Shown: positions 9,308 to 21,045 of the stretch, in pieces
Layout: each line of letters begins with the position of its first letter
How positions within the stretch are numbered: position 1 is the first letter of the stretch
Assembly: GCA_958430865.1 (NCBI GenBank)
Contig: CAUDNR010003224.1
Location: forward strand, 1-64,000
Source: Entrophospora sp. SA101
Taxonomy: Eukaryota; Glomeromycota; Glomeromycetes; Entrophosporales; Entrophosporaceae
Reading direction: 5' to 3'
Length of the DNA stretch: 64,000 nt
Translations under genes and position numbers: made by a program
Notes under the pieces: model-generated
What the model was told of the DNA's origin: nothing
Database searches by the model: none
The model's input: only the letters and a program-made list of their open reading frames with translations

Positions 9308-12300
9308 ATTCTCCCCTCCTTAAGATTTGACGTCCTCGTCAATTCAAATTCTTTAACTTTTCTCTCTGCATTCTTCAAATGTTCAGCAGGTTCCCAAGTT
9401 GCATCATGTAATGGATAACCTTTCCATTTAACTAAATAATGTGGTTTTGTTCGTACTAACTTTTTATCAAGGATACTTTCTACTTCATATTCTTCTTCTT
9501 CTATTTCAGGAATGATAATTGCTGGTGGTGGTGTGGGTCGATTGAAATTATCAGGTGTTTCTTGGTAGTGTTTTAATAAAGAAACATGGAAAACAGGATG
9601 AATCTTTAAATTTCCTGGTAAGTTTAATTTGTACGCAGTTGTAGAAACTTCAGCAATGATTGTGTATGGTCCCATGTATTTTGGTGCAAGCTTCTTGGTT
9701 GGTCGATTCTTATCAATTGGTGTAGTTATATGTCGTGTAGACAACAAGACCTTATCTCCTACTTTGTATTCTTCGTAGCGTCGATTTTGATTAGAGTATT
9801 TTACTTGTCTTTCTTGAGCAATCATCAAAGTATCTTTTGCGACTTGAATCATAGTGTCCCAATGATTCAAGAAATCATCTGCTGCTGGTACTTGCGTGTT
9901 TTTCTTTGCTGCTAATGAACTAGGAGTGTTTGGGTGTTGACCACAATCCAATTCGAATGGTGTATGTCCAGTTGAAGGTTGTTTGGAATTGTTGTAAGCA
10001 AATTCAGCGGCAGGTAGATATTCATCCCAATTGTCTTGTTTGTATGAGGAGTATGCACGTAACATTTCTTCCAGTGTTCTATTCATCCGTTCCGTTTGTC
10101 CGTCTGTTTGTGGGTGAAATGCAGTTGATAAAGCCAATTTAGTTCCTACTTGTTCAAATAATGTTTTCCAAAAACGACTAGTGAATTTCGCATCTCTATC
10201 TGAAATAATAACTTGAGGTAGACCATGATTTTTAAAAATAGTGGAAAAGAAGATTTTTGCAACTTCCGGTGCAGTCACTGATGTATGTGTTGGACAAAAG
10301 TGTGCACGTTTTGATAGTCGGTCTACAATTACTACAATTGCATCATATCCTCCACGTGTTGTTGGTAATTGCACTATAAAATCCATTGTGACTTGTTCCC
10401 AACGTTTTGCTGGTGTTGGAAGTGGTTGTAAAAGTCCTGCTGGTTGTTTGTTGCTACTTTTATTCCTTTGACATGAGTCACAGCTTGTTACATATTTTTG
10501 AACATCTTTTCCCATTTTTGGCCAAAAATAATCTCTTCGAATGGCTTCGTATGTTTTATCAATTCCCAAGTGTCCAGCAATAGGAATGTCATGGTATTCT
10601 TGCAACAAACTAGTCCGCAATTCTTTGTTTTTAGGAATAGCAAGTTGTTGGCCTTGTTTCAAGTATAATTTGTTATTTCTTAATTCGTAATGTACAGCTC
10701 GTGCCTTTTGTTTTTCATCACTCTTTTCTAAGTTTTTCAATGCTTCGAAAATTGGTGCAAAATACTTGTCCTGGTGATATCCTTTTTCTAACGTTTCTTC
10801 TGTCAAGTAAGTTGACACACTGGTGATATTGGCAAGGTGAGGTGGACGAGAAAGTGCATCAGCCACTACGTTTGTTTTCCCGGGTCGATATTTCACCTCA
10901 AAAGTACTTGATTGTAACACTTCTAACCATCGAGCTTGTCTTCTTGATAAATTTGCTTGTGTCTTAATAAATTCTAATGATGCATGGTCAGTTACAACAG
11001 TAAATTTTTGCCCTTCTATATAAGTCCGCCACAATTTAATGGCATGCACGATTGCTAATAATTCTTTCTCGTGTACAGGGTAGTTTTGTTCTGCTGGTGA
11101 TAATTTTCTTGATTCATATGCAACAGGTTGTTCTCCTTTCCCTTGGTCTTGACTTAGCACTGCTCCAATTGCAATTTCTGATGCATCTGTGGTTACAATA
11201 AAGGGTTTAGTTGGGTCTGGAAGTGCTAACACAGGTGCAGATGTTAACAATCTTTTAAGTTCGTTAAAAGCTACTTGTTGTGCATTATCCCACTTATATG
11301 GTTGGTCCTTATGTAACAACAAGGTCAATGGTGTAGCAATGGTAGAAAATCCCTTGACAAACTTTCGATAATAGCTAGCAAGTCCTAAGAAAGATCTTAA
11401 CTCTGAGACATTAGTGGGTTTAGGCCATTCCTTGACAGCTGAAATTTTTCTTGAATCAACAGATATTCCTTCCGATGAAATGTAGTGTCCCAAATACTCA
11501 ACTTTTTGTTTCAAGATTTCACATTTACTAAGTTTGGCATATAGACGATGTTTTCTAAGAATTTGTAAAACTTGTTGCAAGTGTTGTAAATGCTCTTCTC
11601 TGGTTTTACTATAAATTAAGATGTCATCCAAATATACAATTACAAATTGATCTAGGAATTCCCGAAAAATGTCATTCATCAAAGTCATGAATGTTGCTGG
11701 TGCATTAGTCAGACCAAAAGGAAGTACAAGAAATTCATAATGACCATATCTAGTTCGAAAAGCAGTTTTATGGATGTCTTCTTCTTTAATACGGATTTGA
11801 TGGTATCCAGAATACAAATCAATTTTAGTGAAATACTTTGCTCCAACAAGTCTATCCATCAAGTCTTCAATGCGAGGCAATGGGTATCTATTTTTGATAG
11901 TAATTTTGTTTAATGCCCGATAGTCAACACAAAGACGCAATGTACCATCTTTCTTATGAACGAATAACACAGGTGCTCCAAATGGTGATGTACTGGGTCG
12001 AACATATCCTTTCTTTAATAAGTCTGCAAGTTGTTTCTTCAGTTCATTAGTTTCTTCATATGACATTCGATAAATAGCGCGAGAAGGGGGTTCAGCTCCA
12101 GGTGTTAGTTTAATGGCATGATCAACAGTTCTCTTTGGGGGTAATTGATTAGGCAAGGACTCAGGAAATACATCGGTAAACTTTTGTATCATTGTAGTGA
12201 CATCTGGTTGAATTGCATCAGTTGCTGTTGGCTTAACCTCATTAATATATACAGCAAAAAGTTCAGCACTTGTAGGTACCTTTGCTAACTGTTGGCGGGA

Positions 12301-13710
12301 AATATACACAGAATGGCAGCTAGGATTGGTTGTTGTTTTGTTGGAATTGGCCTTTACAACAATAGTTTTTGATCCATAGTGGAAGGTCATGGTGTTATCC
12401 CTCCAATTGATGTTGGGGTTGGCGTGAAACAACCAGGGTTTTCCCAAGATGGCGTCGTATCGTTGTAACCCAATGACTTGAGCAACAATCCCTGTAGTGT
12501 GGTATGTATCTAATTCCAAATTTTTAATATTGACTATCTTGTTAGTTCCCATCTTCCTTCCGTCTGCTAGTTCTACTGTTACATGATCAATACTCTGAGT
12601 CTGAATGCCTTGTCGTTCAACAAATTGTTTATCTAAGAAATTTCGTGATGCTCCACTATCAATCAGAATTCGAGCAGGGTATCCATTTATTTTTCCTTGA
12701 AGTCGGATAAGTTGTTCTCTATTTTCTTCTATGTTTGAAAATTCAACATTATTGTTATTGCCATTACCGTTTTGTTCATTGTTTTCAATGTTGGAAATTT
12801 TTGCCTTGCCTCTTCTGCAGTCACGAGCGTAATGTCCTGTAATACCACATTTATAACAATTTCCTTTAGGCTTTTTGTCATTGCCCTTATTATTATTGTT
12901 ATAAAAATTTCGGCGGGGGGTTTCTGCTTGGTCTAATTCCATAGGAACATATCCGTTATTGTCATTATTACTATTATGATAATTATTGCTATTGTTGTTG
13001 TTATAGTTGCTATGATTATTGTTTCTTTGGTTACGTTTTGAGGAGGAGGCTTTTGTAAATTGACTATTGTTTGAAAAAGGTCTTCCACTTCCAAACATTG
13101 CGGTATCGAATTGAATGGCACGTGCAGTAGCTTTTTCCAAAGTGTCTGGAGCTTGGTAGGCCACTTCCATTCTCGTGGATGGCTTTAAACCGTCTATATA
13201 ATAAGTTACCTGGTCCAATTCTCCCATACCCTCAATCTGTCCAATTAAATTCTGAAATTGAGACGTGTACTCTTGCACAGTGCTAGTTTGTCGTAGTCTT
13301 TTAAGTTGTTGTCGGAGATATTGTTGATAGTTTGGTGGCTGAAAAGCAGTTCTCAGGGCATTGGCAAAAGTGTCCCAAGTAGTATATGGTGGTGTATTAT
13401 TATTTCCTACAACTTTGTTTAAATACCAGTGTAGCGCTGCATCTTTGAATCCAGTTGTAGCATAATTAATTTGGGTGGCTTCATTAGTGATTCCTTGCGT
13501 TCTTAGAACATTTTGTGCTTGTAATAACCATGCTACGACATTTTCTTTCACTTCTCCTTTAAAAGGGGGAATTTGTACCGAGATTTTTGGAGGAGCAGCT
13601 CCTGTATTTTGGGGGGTCCCTTGTTGTTGTTGTCCTAACGTTTGGGTCAGTTGTTGCTGAGATTGTACCAATTGTCCCAAGGCAGCTATCAAATTATTAA
13701 TGTCTGTCAT
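9304..13710 (-). CDS. Gag-Pol polyprotein of a chromodomain Ty3/gypsy element (1468 aa)
   Basis: One uninterrupted frame carries every domain in order. Gag spans about 1-280, with an Asn/Gln-rich stretch. A CCHC zinc knuckle ([14 protein letters not shown]) is at 285-298. The aspartic protease motif is LIDSGAS near 350. Reverse transcriptase has its catalytic YLDD at 693-696 (nt 11623-11634) and [12 protein letters not shown] before it. RNase H has TTDAS and VTDH. Integrase has an HHCC zinc finger (HLGIDKTY...CDSCQRNK) and a D-D-E core with ISDRDAKF and [11 protein letters not shown] chromodomain lies at about 1405-1455 ([17 protein letters not shown]). This domain order defines chromoviruses, whose chromodomain guides integration to particular chromatin. 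Gag and Pol are fused without a frameshift. All catalytic motifs are present, so it could be active apart from its defective 3' LTR. Confidence 0.97.
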   Translation of the reverse strand: MTDINNLIAALGQLVQSQQQLTQTLGQQQQGTPQNTGAAPPKISVQIPPFKGEVKENVVAWLLQAQNVLRTQGITNEATQINYATTGFKDAALHWYLNKVVGNNNTPPYTTWDTFANALRTAFQPPNYQQYLRQQLKRLRQTSTVQEYTSQFQNLIGQIEGMGELDQVTYYIDGLKPSTRMEVAYQAPDTLEKATARAIQFDTAMFGSGRPFSNNSQFTKASSSKRNQRNNNHSNYNNNNSNNYHNSNNDNNGYVPMELDQAETPRRNFYNNNNKGNDKKPKGNCYKCGITGHYARDCRRGKAKISNIENNEQNGNGNNNNVEFSNIEENREQLIRLQGKINGYPARILIDSGASRNFLDKQFVERQGIQTQSIDHVTVELADGRKMGTNKIVNIKNLELDTYHTTGIVAQVIGLQRYDAILGKPWLFHANPNINWRDNTMTFHYGSKTIVVKANSNKTTTNPSCHSVYISRQQLAKVPTSAELFAVYINEVKPTATDAIQPDVTTMIQKFTDVFPESLPNQLPPKRTVDHAIKLTPGAEPPSRAIYRMSYEETNELKKQLADLLKKGYVRPSTSPFGAPVLFVHKKDGTLRLCVDYRALNKITIKNRYPLPRIEDLMDRLVGAKYFTKIDLYSGYHQIRIKEEDIHKTAFRTRYGHYEFLVLPFGLTNAPATFMTLMNDIFREFLDQFVIVYLDDILIYSKTREEHLQHLQQVLQILRKHRLYAKLSKCEILKQKVEYLGHYISSEGISVDSRKISAVKEWPKPTNVSELRSFLGLASYYRKFVKGFSTIATPLTLLLHKDQPYKWDNAQQVAFNELKRLLTSAPVLALPDPTKPFIVTTDASEIAIGAVLSQDQGKGEQPVAYESRKLSPAEQNYPVHEKELLAIVHAIKLWRTYIEGQKFTVVTDHASLEFIKTQANLSRRQARWLEVLQSSTFEVKYRPGKTNVVADALSRPPHLANITSVSTYLTEETLEKGYHQDKYFAPIFEALKNLEKSDEKQKARAVHYELRNNKLYLKQGQQLAIPKNKELRTSLLQEYHDIPIAGHLGIDKTYEAIRRDYFWPKMGKDVQKYVTSCDSCQRNKSSNKQPAGLLQPLPTPAKRWEQVTMDFIVQLPTTRGGYDAIVVIVDRLSKRAHFCPTHTSVTAPEVAKIFFSTIFKNHGLPQVIISDRDAKFTSRFWKTLFEQVGTKLALSTAFHPQTDGQTERMNRTLEEMLRAYSSYKQDNWDEYLPAAEFAYNNSKQPSTGHTPFELDCGQHPNTPSSLAAKKNTQVPAADDFLNHWDTMIQVAKDTLMIAQERQVKYSNQNRRYEEYKVGDKVLLSTRHITTPIDKNRPTKKLAPKYMGPYTIIAEVSTTAYKLNLPGNLKIHPVFHVSLLKHYQETPDNFNRPTPPPAIIIPEIEEEEYEVESILDKKLVRTKPHYLVKWKGYPLHDATWEPAEHLKNAERKVKEFELTRTSNLKEGRM
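9308..9320 (-). other. Polypurine tract of the gypsy element
   Basis: On the minus strand AAGGAGGGGAGAA lies directly before the 3' LTR start TGTAACA. This is the expected plus-strand primer of reverse transcription. It overlaps the end of the gag-pol frame. Confidence 0.8.
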
Positions 13711-13795
13711 TTTGTGTGTATAAGAATAATATCGATATGTGTGTAAATATGTGAAGTGTTAGTATGTGTGTGTGGGTGTAGATATAAAACGTCCG

Positions 13796-13804
13796 CTGCT
13801 ACCA
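13796..13804 (-). other. Primer-binding site for initiator tRNA-Met
   Basis: Three bases after the 5' LTR, the minus strand reads TGGTAGCAG, continuing CGGACG. The first nine bases complement the CTGCTACCA 3' end of eukaryotic initiator tRNA-Met (recalled), the usual primer for many gypsy elements. Confidence 0.75.
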
Positions 13805-13807
13805 AGT

Positions 13808-14159
13808 TGTAATGTTTACTTTTCTTAACGATAATAGTTTCTCGAACGGTATTTTAATGATTGTAAAAATACAAGTTAATCTTTATTATCTTAATATGAT
13901 GTCCTTTATATATAAAATTACATAGATTGATAAAATATAAATAATAATATAAGATTGATAAAATATAAATAAAATATAAATAATAATAATCATAAGATTC
14001 TTATCAATCTATCCGGAAGATTTTGTGGACATAGATAATAATAATAAATATAATTAAAGACACGAAATACAAATAATAATAATAAATGTGTCACGTTTCT
14101 AATGTAAATATTTATGTACCACCCTGATGTTACACATGACTTCGGAGTAATTTGTTACA
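13808..14159 (-). repeat. 5' LTR of the gypsy element (352 bp)
   Basis: Bounded by TGTAACA (minus strand start, 14159) and ACATTACA (end, 13808). Its last 114 bp recur, inverted, at 1-113. It contains a short internal tandem (AGATTGATAAAATATAAATA, twice) near 13923-13975. Confidence 0.88.
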
Positions 14160-14251
14160 AGCATATCATCCATTTTTTTATCTTTGTGCTTCATTAAGAC
14201 CATCTCTTCCACTGACAGTGTAATTAATGGAAACCAAAAAATTGAATCAAA

Positions 14252-14476
14252 TTGCTGACCATTTGGGCCATATATAAAACAAGCCCAACTGCATTGTTGA
14301 ATGTTGATGAGAACATATTTGCTGAAGGACAAATATACATTGCATTGAGCCGAGCTCCTTTGTTAAAAAACTTGCATATTCTCAGTTTAGACTCTGCTCA
14401 ATTAAAGGTCTCTAAAGCAGCATTAGAAGAATATAAAAGATTGGAAAAGGTTAATACTGAAGAATTGCAAATTTGA
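14252..14476 (+). pseudogene. PIF1-type helicase C-terminal fragment
   Basis: A 74-codon frame contains NIFAEGQIYIALSRAPLLKNLHIL, the conserved helicase motif VI region of PIF1/RRM3-like helicases (pattern: ..F..GQ.YVALSR....L.....). It is preceded by a decayed AIYKTSPTALL where such proteins have (A)IHKSQG.TL. No motif I-V sequence remains. These helicases occur alone and within Helitrons; no Helitron ends were found. The gypsy 5' LTR abuts the left side and may have truncated it. Confidence 0.7.
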
Positions 14477-14851
14477 TAAGGCGGTAAAAAAAAAAATTAA
14501 TTTATCATGTTATGAAACAAATCAATCTTTTCTACTTGTATTTGTAATTTTTGTTTTTTTGCAATATATATATTAAAAAAAAAAAGGTTTAACAAACAAG
14601 CTATTTAATATTAATATTAATATTTAGTTAATTGACGTTTACTGCTCCTGAGAAGAAAATCAATCCATTGTTTTGTCCTTACAAATAAATTCGTGCACGT
14701 GCCGCTGCGACGTTTAATTTAAAATCTTGTTTACATAATAACATTAATTGCCGATCCTTTTATAATCGGCAGAAAATTTTCAAATATTATTAAATATAAA
14801 TTTTAATATAAATTTAAAATCTTAAAAGAACCAATATTAAATTCATTCCTA

Positions 14852-14998
14852 ATGTCAAAAATTCGTTGTATTCCTGTTACTCTTTTAAATAAAGGTGCTT
14901 TAGTAAGCGATTTACATTATGGACCATTTTCTTGTTATTGATGGCAGCCTTCTGATAATGGAAAAGTATTCTCTATTCGTGGTTTTCTTTTTGAATCA
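14852..14998 (+). pseudogene. First exon of a decayed DDE-like multi-copy family gene
   Basis: Starts at ATG 14852 and ends before a GTAAG donor at 14999, giving MSKIRCIPVTLLNKGALVSD then LHYGPFSCY, a TGA (14939-14941), WQPSDNGKVF. The stretch LHYGP..... -W-W parallels LHYGPNLQHWWS in the gene at 54.8-58.9 kb. The TGA therefore falls where a Trp codon stood. No further exons are recognised before 15480. The stop could be ordinary decay (TGG to TGA). Confidence 0.5.
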
Positions 14999-15479
14999 GT
15001 AAGAAACAATCTTTAAAAAATAGGTAGGTGTCTTTGAAAATATACAATAGGTCAATAACATCAACTACTGCATCTTAAAAACAATGGTTATTATTGCTCA
15101 AGCACTAGATTATTTTAAAGTCTTTGAAAAAAAAAATAGGTTAATGAATGAACATAAGGATCTTTTGTTTATTCATTTTAAAAAGAATTTATTAATACAG
15201 AATTCTAACATTGTATTAATGTTTGTTTTCTTCTATGGTTGAACGTGGATAATTGTTACACAACCATCAAAAATATTCTAAGAGGTAATAATATGAGGAC
15301 TTTTCAATAGAAACGGATCATGTTGTGAAAATGATGTTTTGAGAAGATGAAAAAAGATCCGCATTTTAACAAAATTTCTGTAATTTATATTAAATTGAGA
15401 ATTATTCAAGGATCCTGTAAAATATTTTGTGATAGAAGTTATCCAAACCAAAAATGAGCTGAAAATATCCATGAAGAAC

Positions 15480-16225
15480 TAATGGAACATATGGAATATG
15501 GAAATATTGAAGAAAAAACAAAAGATTTCAACCATTTCTAATCAGATAACTAGAATCTATGTGGGTTGGAAAAAAACAAATGAGAGAAGAAAAACATTAT
15601 CTAATTTGTAAATTTAATTTGTTGTATGTCACAGCTTGTTTATTAATATAAGTACATATATAGAAATTATTATCATTTTTTTTATTTGATGATCGCGTAA
15701 CAAAAGATCCATTTTTGGAAAGATAAATATTAATAATGTTATATATATATAATATACCATAAGAATTATTACCATTAGTAATATATATCAACTAGAATAT
15801 TTTTGATGGTTGCGTGACAATAATCTATCATTTACTATAGATCTAAACATTAATATTAATACAAGAATTAATATTACCCAACTAGAATATTTTTGATGGT
15901 CACATAACAAACATCCATCATTCAAATAAACATTAATGCAATGTTATATATACAGTATTTACTTATTACCATTAGTAATATTAACTAGGGTGTTGGTGTT
16001 GATTTTTTCTTTGATGGTAACAATAATAATAGTCATTTGACCATAGATCGGTTTTTTGAATATACATGAAAAACTATTGGAACATGTGGAATATGGAGAG
16101 CTTGAAGAAGAAATTCCAAAGATTTCGACATTGCTAATTGGATAACTAGGATCTATGCAGGTTGGAAAAAACAAATGGCCGAAGAAACATTAGATGCTTC
16201 TAGTTTGTATATTTAATTTTTTGTC
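15480..16225 (+). repeat. Duplicated gene fragment and degenerate tandem units
   Basis: Two related stretches, 15480-15620 and 16072-16225, share GGAACATNTGGAATATGG and TCTATGNNGGTTGGAAAAAA. The second can be read as WITRIYAGWKKQMAEETLDA followed by TAA, after a frame break from EHVEYGELEEEIPKIS. Between them an ACTAGAATATTTTTGATGGT unit recurs at 15791 and 15881, with weaker relatives near 15670 and 16005. Both gene copies are broken; family unknown. Confidence 0.45.
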
Positions 16226-16446
16226 CAATAAAAACGTATAAAATAAATGAATTAATTTAATTTTACATTTTTTGAGTTCGAATCTGTCCCTCCCACTAAG
16301 TAAAGTCTTTCTCAAGACAAATGTTTAAAAAAAAATTTCGATATATAAATTAAGATAGATAATATGCGTGATTAAAATTTTAGATTTCGTGAATTTTTTT
16401 TTATTGGGGTTGGTCACATTGGTTGATCATCAAACATCAATATATG

Positions 16447-16870
16447 GTTGGCTCGGTCTAAAGACCTCCTATTGCTGCGCCATGCGGCCAAATTTCAAAA
16501 TAACAATTTTGTAATTTGTTCAAAAATGTAATAAAATTTTTCAAAAAATAGTACTTCACGTGATTTTAGTTTTCTTACTGCCAAATTTAGATACGATGGT
16601 CAAGAGCTAGTCTAAACTTGGTAATATTTTTCCTAAATTTAGAAATGATCATAGCGGACAAATTCCTTGCGAGCATAATAAAGTACATGTTTTAAAAAAG
16701 AATAGAACTCTACAACAAATAATTATTTTGATAAAATCTCTCTATTACATTAAAACTAAAGACATATTCTATCAACTAATAGAGCTATTTTTTTAAAAGG
16801 TGGGACAGAAAGTGACTTCTATACTTTTAAAATTTGCCCAAAATTTAGGAGGTCTTTAGACCAAGCCAAC
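16447..16870. mobile_element. MITE with GTTGGCTYGGTCTAAAGACC termini (~424 bp)
   Basis: The left end GGTTGGCTCGGTCTAAAGAC and right end GTCTTTAGACCAAGCCAAC are near-perfect inverted repeats of about 23 bp. The inner sequence is AT-rich and non-coding. The flanks are TA-rich and the exact target duplication cannot be fixed. Nothing else is seen in 16226-17340. Confidence 0.7.
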
Positions 16871-17340
16871 TATACTATGGCGGATTTTTTAATGTTACAC
16901 ATATATATCATCAAAACATTATCCCTTAAAATGTAGCACAAATTTTGTGTAAGCGTGATGAAATTAAAGACAAAAGTCACTCATTATCTAATCCAATAAA
17001 TATTTATATATATTATTTTTGCACATTATTATAATTCACATGATGTAATTTTATTTACATAATAATAATTTATTTTTATTTTAATAGGAATAATTTGCAT
17101 TTTTTAATAATAGCAAACTTTTTGAATTATTTTAAAAAAATTAAAAGAAATTTTCACAACTTATAAAATTTTTTATAGAATACAGTGACCTCATTAAAAC
17201 TTACGGCGTTATTATTCTTCAAAACTAGGAGTTTAAATTAAAATCATTTTGAATATTTTTTTGTTAGTAGACTTTCAAGCTTTTGCAATTTTTACATAAA
17301 TTTTTTTTTTGCATTTCTTATTTTAGATAATCCATACAAT

Positions 17341-17580
17341 TTAGTCTTTATTTGAATAAATATTTTCCTTTTCATAATAAATTTTGAAGCAATTTCTATT
17401 ACTATTACAACATAATGGAACATTACATGATGTACACCAAAAATTAGATAATGGAGGTCTTTGCTCAGTTTTCAATAATAAGTACCTGCACAACATACAT
17501 GAAAATCTTTTTTCTTTCCATTCTACAAAATGATTATCAGTAGTTAATCTATCATTAGGAAGTTGAGAATTAGAGCCATT
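17341..17580 (-). pseudogene. piggyBac-like transposase, C-terminal zinc-binding tail
   Basis: A 79-codon stop-terminated frame shows RFSCMLCRYLL, then FWCTSCNVPLCC, then NCFKIYYEKEN. The spacing C-x2-C ... C-x2-C-x4-LC ... CF with a following YY/YH fits the cysteine-rich C-terminal domain of piggyBac transposases. Only the tail survives and no TTAA-flanked ends were seen. An alternative is another transposase zinc ribbon. Confidence 0.55.
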
Positions 17581-17759
17581 TTAATTTTTGATAATTAATG
17601 TTTCTTTTTCCTTTCTTCTTCTTGTGGCAAATATTAATAACAATGCAAAAAAATAAAAAATTTTTTGATGTTAATATAAAATGATTGGCATTAGAAGAAA
17701 ATTTTGTTCATTCACTATGTGATAATCATTGTATGATGTTTGATTTTTTATTATTATGA

Positions 17760-18290
17760 TAGTATTAAAAAGTTTATTCGAATTTAAATGTTTATTCGAA
17801 TTAAAAATTTAATTCACTTTATTCAAATTATTTGTTTTATTTGTTTTATTCATTATTATTATTGGAATCTTTGGGTTTGTTCACTCATTTTATTAGATTA
17901 TTTGGAATCGTGGGTTGTTCAATTACTTAAATATTCAAATTATATATACAACAAGGTTTAATATTGATTTTATTATTATAAAAATTGAAATTAAAAATGA
18001 AACTAATAAGGAAAGACTGAAACAAGATTCATGTTTCTTTTAATAAATAGCAATCTTTTTAGTGAGCTTGAATTTAAACTGGTCCTTAATTATTTGTTTT
18101 ATCATAATTAATTTTTTTGAATTATTTGCTTTATTCAAATTAATTTCCTTATTTGAATTAATTTCCTTATTTGAATAGTTTTTATTTGAATCAATTTTTT
18201 TATTTGAATCAATTTTCTTATTCAAATTAATTTTCTTATTTGAATAAACCTTATTCAAATAGAAGTCCCACTGAAGAGTCACACAGTGAC
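17760..18290. repeat. ATTCAAATAA-type low-complexity array
   Basis: Repeated TTATTCAAAT / ATTTGAAT units. The 80-codon minus frame at 18040-18282 (NKKINLNKKIDSNKK...) is just the translation of this array and is not counted as a gene. Confidence 0.7.
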
Positions 18291-18564
18291 AACCAAAAAG
18301 TTTAGTGGTAGTTTATTGGCAGACTATGCAATGTTGCTGTTGACAGGCCAAGAGATCATCAAAAATGATAGTGTTTCTTGGTAGACTGACATGTTATTGC
18401 ATCCACACACTAGTGAACAGAATAAGTTATACAGTGTTTAACTGACAAGTCATGCTGCTGTTTGCCAATAGCACTTGCATTTATTGTAATTGTCACAAAG
18501 ATACTAACAATTCTTTAATTTTTTCACAATTTTTTCACAATTTTATTAATTGACTTGTAAGAAT

Positions 18565-20157
18565 ATGAAAAGCTCTGTAGAGGTCACGGACTTCTGGGAA
18601 AATAATATAGTTTCACAATGCAGAAGGGAAATTTGGTCATTAGAATCTGTTGATGTAAGTTTCTTTTGCTGTTGCAAATGTCATTATTATTGATGTATTG
18701 TATCTCATTTAATTGTTTTTCTACCAGTGGGACTATTTATACAATCATGATTATGAACTAAACAATCATTTTAATCATCAATTTTGACTTGGAATACTTT
18801 AATGGATAATTTGTGGGTGCAATATGTCATGCATGCTTCTTGACTACAGAAAGTCATCTGTTGACAAGGCTTCCACACACAACATTGACCTTTATCTTTG
18901 CTGAAAAATTGTGAGTATTGCTCTTATTAAATTTCTTGGCTTTAAAATTTTCTATATTAGTGTGATTCACCAGTTTTCTTTTGTAGATCACTAAACCATA
19001 TTTACTTGTTTGAAGAGGAAAATCCATTTTTGGTGTCCATAACAATTTGACCCATAACTATGGAGTTCACTGTTCAAAGAGCTTAGAGAAAATTTTACTG
19101 TAACACATTTATCAAATGATGAAGTCTTGAAGTGCAACCAGATTTCCAGGGTAGTTGTTTATATTATTTGGACTTATAGGTTTCCTTTGCTAATATCCTT
19201 GACTCTTGATACAACTAGACAACAAGAAAAAACATAAAGGAATCCAAATCATTGATCAAGGATTTGCAGTGCACAGTTACAGATGATGTTGATTTGAAGG
19301 TACTTGATGCGATGTAAGCCATGTTTTACTAGCTTATAATAACCTTGTTAGGCTTGTTTGGAAATTGAAAATCAATATTTAACATATTTTTATTCTCTGC
19401 TTAAATCAACTTTCTTTAAAAAGAAGCACAAATAATATAAATGAGGATACATTTTCATCACATCACTGCTCTCATCAATATTCATTAATACTGAATTTCT
19501 TGAATGCAAATTGTAATTATTCTCTATAATTTTTTCTTCCTCAAATGTTACAATAGTATTTTATTAAATAGATAATGCCAGGTCCAGTAATGCATTGAAT
19601 GCTTCATCACATTGAAAACAAAAATTTGACCCTTGCCTTGAAGGAAGATGGCCAGACTTCTCTGCGCATGTCTGGATATAAACATAAAGCACATCTACTA
19701 ATAGCAGAATTTAAACCACCAAGAAATAAAGATCAAAAGTTATGGAATGATCTAGTTAAATTAGGCAATGAAATGAAGGATGCAATTGATAAGGCTATAG
19801 ATGACAGTGTAGATGGAAATGTGGCAGAGTGTGGCAGGGTTGGCAAATTGACTGGTCCATTGAGAACTGATGGGCTTTGGACTGATCCATTACCATTAAT
19901 AAAATATTAAATATGGTTAAAGTGTTACACTAATGAACACAATGGACCATCAATAGGCCATAAATGGGCCACATATTTTCCAACCCTGGTGTGTGGTATT
20001 CTGGTGCGAGGCAAATATTTAATTATAGGTACATTTCTTTCCAATTTCAGGAATTCACTACTTTTATAATTAATTAGGTACTCAATGTGACCTTTTTTTT
20101 ATGGATTTGAAATTTGATGCAATTTATAGAATGATTTGTTTAGGTCATTTTTATTTG
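18565..20157 (+). pseudogene. Multi-copy fungal gene, interrupted and truncated
   Basis: Exon-like blocks of a family I associate with Rhizophagus (function unknown) can be followed. 18565-18657 reads DFWENNIVSQCRREIWSLES before a GTAAG donor. A decayed block lies near 19235-19312. 19600-19834 reads SGYKHKAHLLIAEFKPPRNK...KLGNEMKDAID. The block containing GILVRG follows 19989, and 20082-20157 reads LFFMDLKFDAIYRMICLGHF. The gene is broken twice: by a hAT MITE at 19835-19988, and by replacement of everything after 20157 with TGA-coded sequence related to 39.4-39.7 kb. No earlier start exon is secure. Confidence 0.6.
19835..19988. mobile_element. hAT-type MITE, copy 3
   Basis: CAGGGTTGGCAAATTGACTG to TTTTCCAACCCTG, 154 bp, same family as 587-740 but more diverged. 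It is flanked by GAGTGTGG and GTGTGTGG, an 8-bp target duplication with one mismatch. It is inserted within a coding block. Confidence 0.9.
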
Positions 20158-20400
20158 CAAAGATATCAACATTTTCTTTTTGAAGCATCTAAACCTGGTG
20201 TGGTAAAAACTCAGGAAGTTGCTAATGAATTCAATTTATTGAAAACTAGGAAAGCAGATATTTTTGAAGAAATTAAGACTATTTATTTTAGTCTTAACAC
20301 CCCCTTATCTGGATTACAAGTGGCAAGAACAACTTTATAACAATATCTGTCCATTGGTAAAGGATGAATTTAAAGATATTACTTGTCTGAAACCAACATA
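20158..20400 (+). pseudogene. 3' part of gene A (transposase-like), second copy
   Basis: From 20158 on, the sequence matches the 3' end of gene A at 39386-39680 (minus strand): RYQHFLFEASKPGVV versus KYQHFLFEASNLGMV, then EFNLLKTRKADIFEEI versus EFNLLKSKKTDIFEEI. It breaks by frameshift near 20335. The first 1.4 kb of the gene is absent. The match begins abruptly within a fungal coding block, so 20157/20158 is the junction. Confidence 0.8.
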
Positions 20401-20432
20401 AAACTTTCATAAATGTATCAAAATAATATATT

Positions 20433-21045
20433 ATGGTAGTAAAAGAAATTCCAGCACCTGAAAATAATCAAGAATTATACAATTAGTGGAGTTGATTAAG
20501 AATAAATGTCCAATAACAGATAAATATATAGATGGTATAATTGTTAATTTAATAATTACAAAATTGAGATCACAAAAAGAAAACTTAGAAGTAGTAAAGT
20601 ATGAATTAACTAAGGGAAAAGAAAGAATTGAAAAAGATTATAAAAACCTTGAAAATAACATTTCTGAATTAGTTTCAAAATATTATGAGCCAACTGATGA
20701 AGAAATAAAAACAGATAAAGATAATTGAAAAGAAGAATTTATTACACAATTAAGAAATGAAGAGAGAAATAGCAAAATAATTAAAACTTTTGAAAATTGA
20801 AAGCAAAAAACTAAAGAGGCAAGAGTAGATGCTGAAACTCACCTTGAAGCCTTAATAGTAGCCCAAGAATGAAGAGAAAGACAATTGACTAGAAATTAGA
20901 GCAATTAGAAACAGTTAAGAATCAGGAGATAAGTTGACAAGCCAAAGCAATTCAGCAACTAAAACAAAAACTACATTCAGCCAACAAATCTTTACCAGCA
21001 TTACCAAGGAAAAAGAATAAACTACTACAGTTTACAAAAAGATAA
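20433..21045 (+). pseudogene. Gene B-like coiled-coil gene, second copy, TGA read as Trp
   Basis: Starts ATG GTA GTA AAA, parallel to gene B (MVNIV...) and at the same position relative to gene A. It gives a long charged coiled coil (LVELIKNKCPITDKYIDG...NLEVVKYELTKGKERI...). Four in-frame TGA codons, at 20726, 20798, 20870 and 20935, sit in contexts DN-W-KEEFI, EN-W-KQKTKEA, QE-W-RERQL and IS-W-QAKAI. Each reads smoothly as Trp, and the coil continues in the same frame after each. Two single-base frameshifts (near 20487 and 20900) show decay. The tail KSLPALP resembles gene B's KPLPNLP. It ends with TAA at 21043-21045. Confidence 0.75.

Larger units (their letters stand above)
9235..14159 (-). 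mobile_element. Ty3/gypsy chromovirus LTR retrotransposon
   Basis: On the minus strand the order is: 5' LTR 13808-14159, ACT spacer, primer-binding site 13796-13804, single Gag-Pol frame 13710-9304, purine-rich tract 9308-9320, then the start of the 3' LTR at 9307. LTR ends are TGTAACA...ATTACA. Both LTR starts share about 73 bp, differing at one site near the end (CCCCGATG versus CCCTGATG). Beyond that the 3' LTR loses similarity, so it is truncated or replaced. The coding region is intact. The insertion lies beside a decayed PIF1-type helicase fragment. Confidence 0.92.

Noticed and set aside
16270..16300. tRNA B-box-like GAGTTCGAATCTG
   Set aside because: No A-box, no acceptor stem and no cloverleaf upstream; at best a tRNA-derived scrap.
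18040..18282. 80-codon minus frame rich in Asn/Lys
   Set aside because: It only translates the ATTCAAATAA repeat array.
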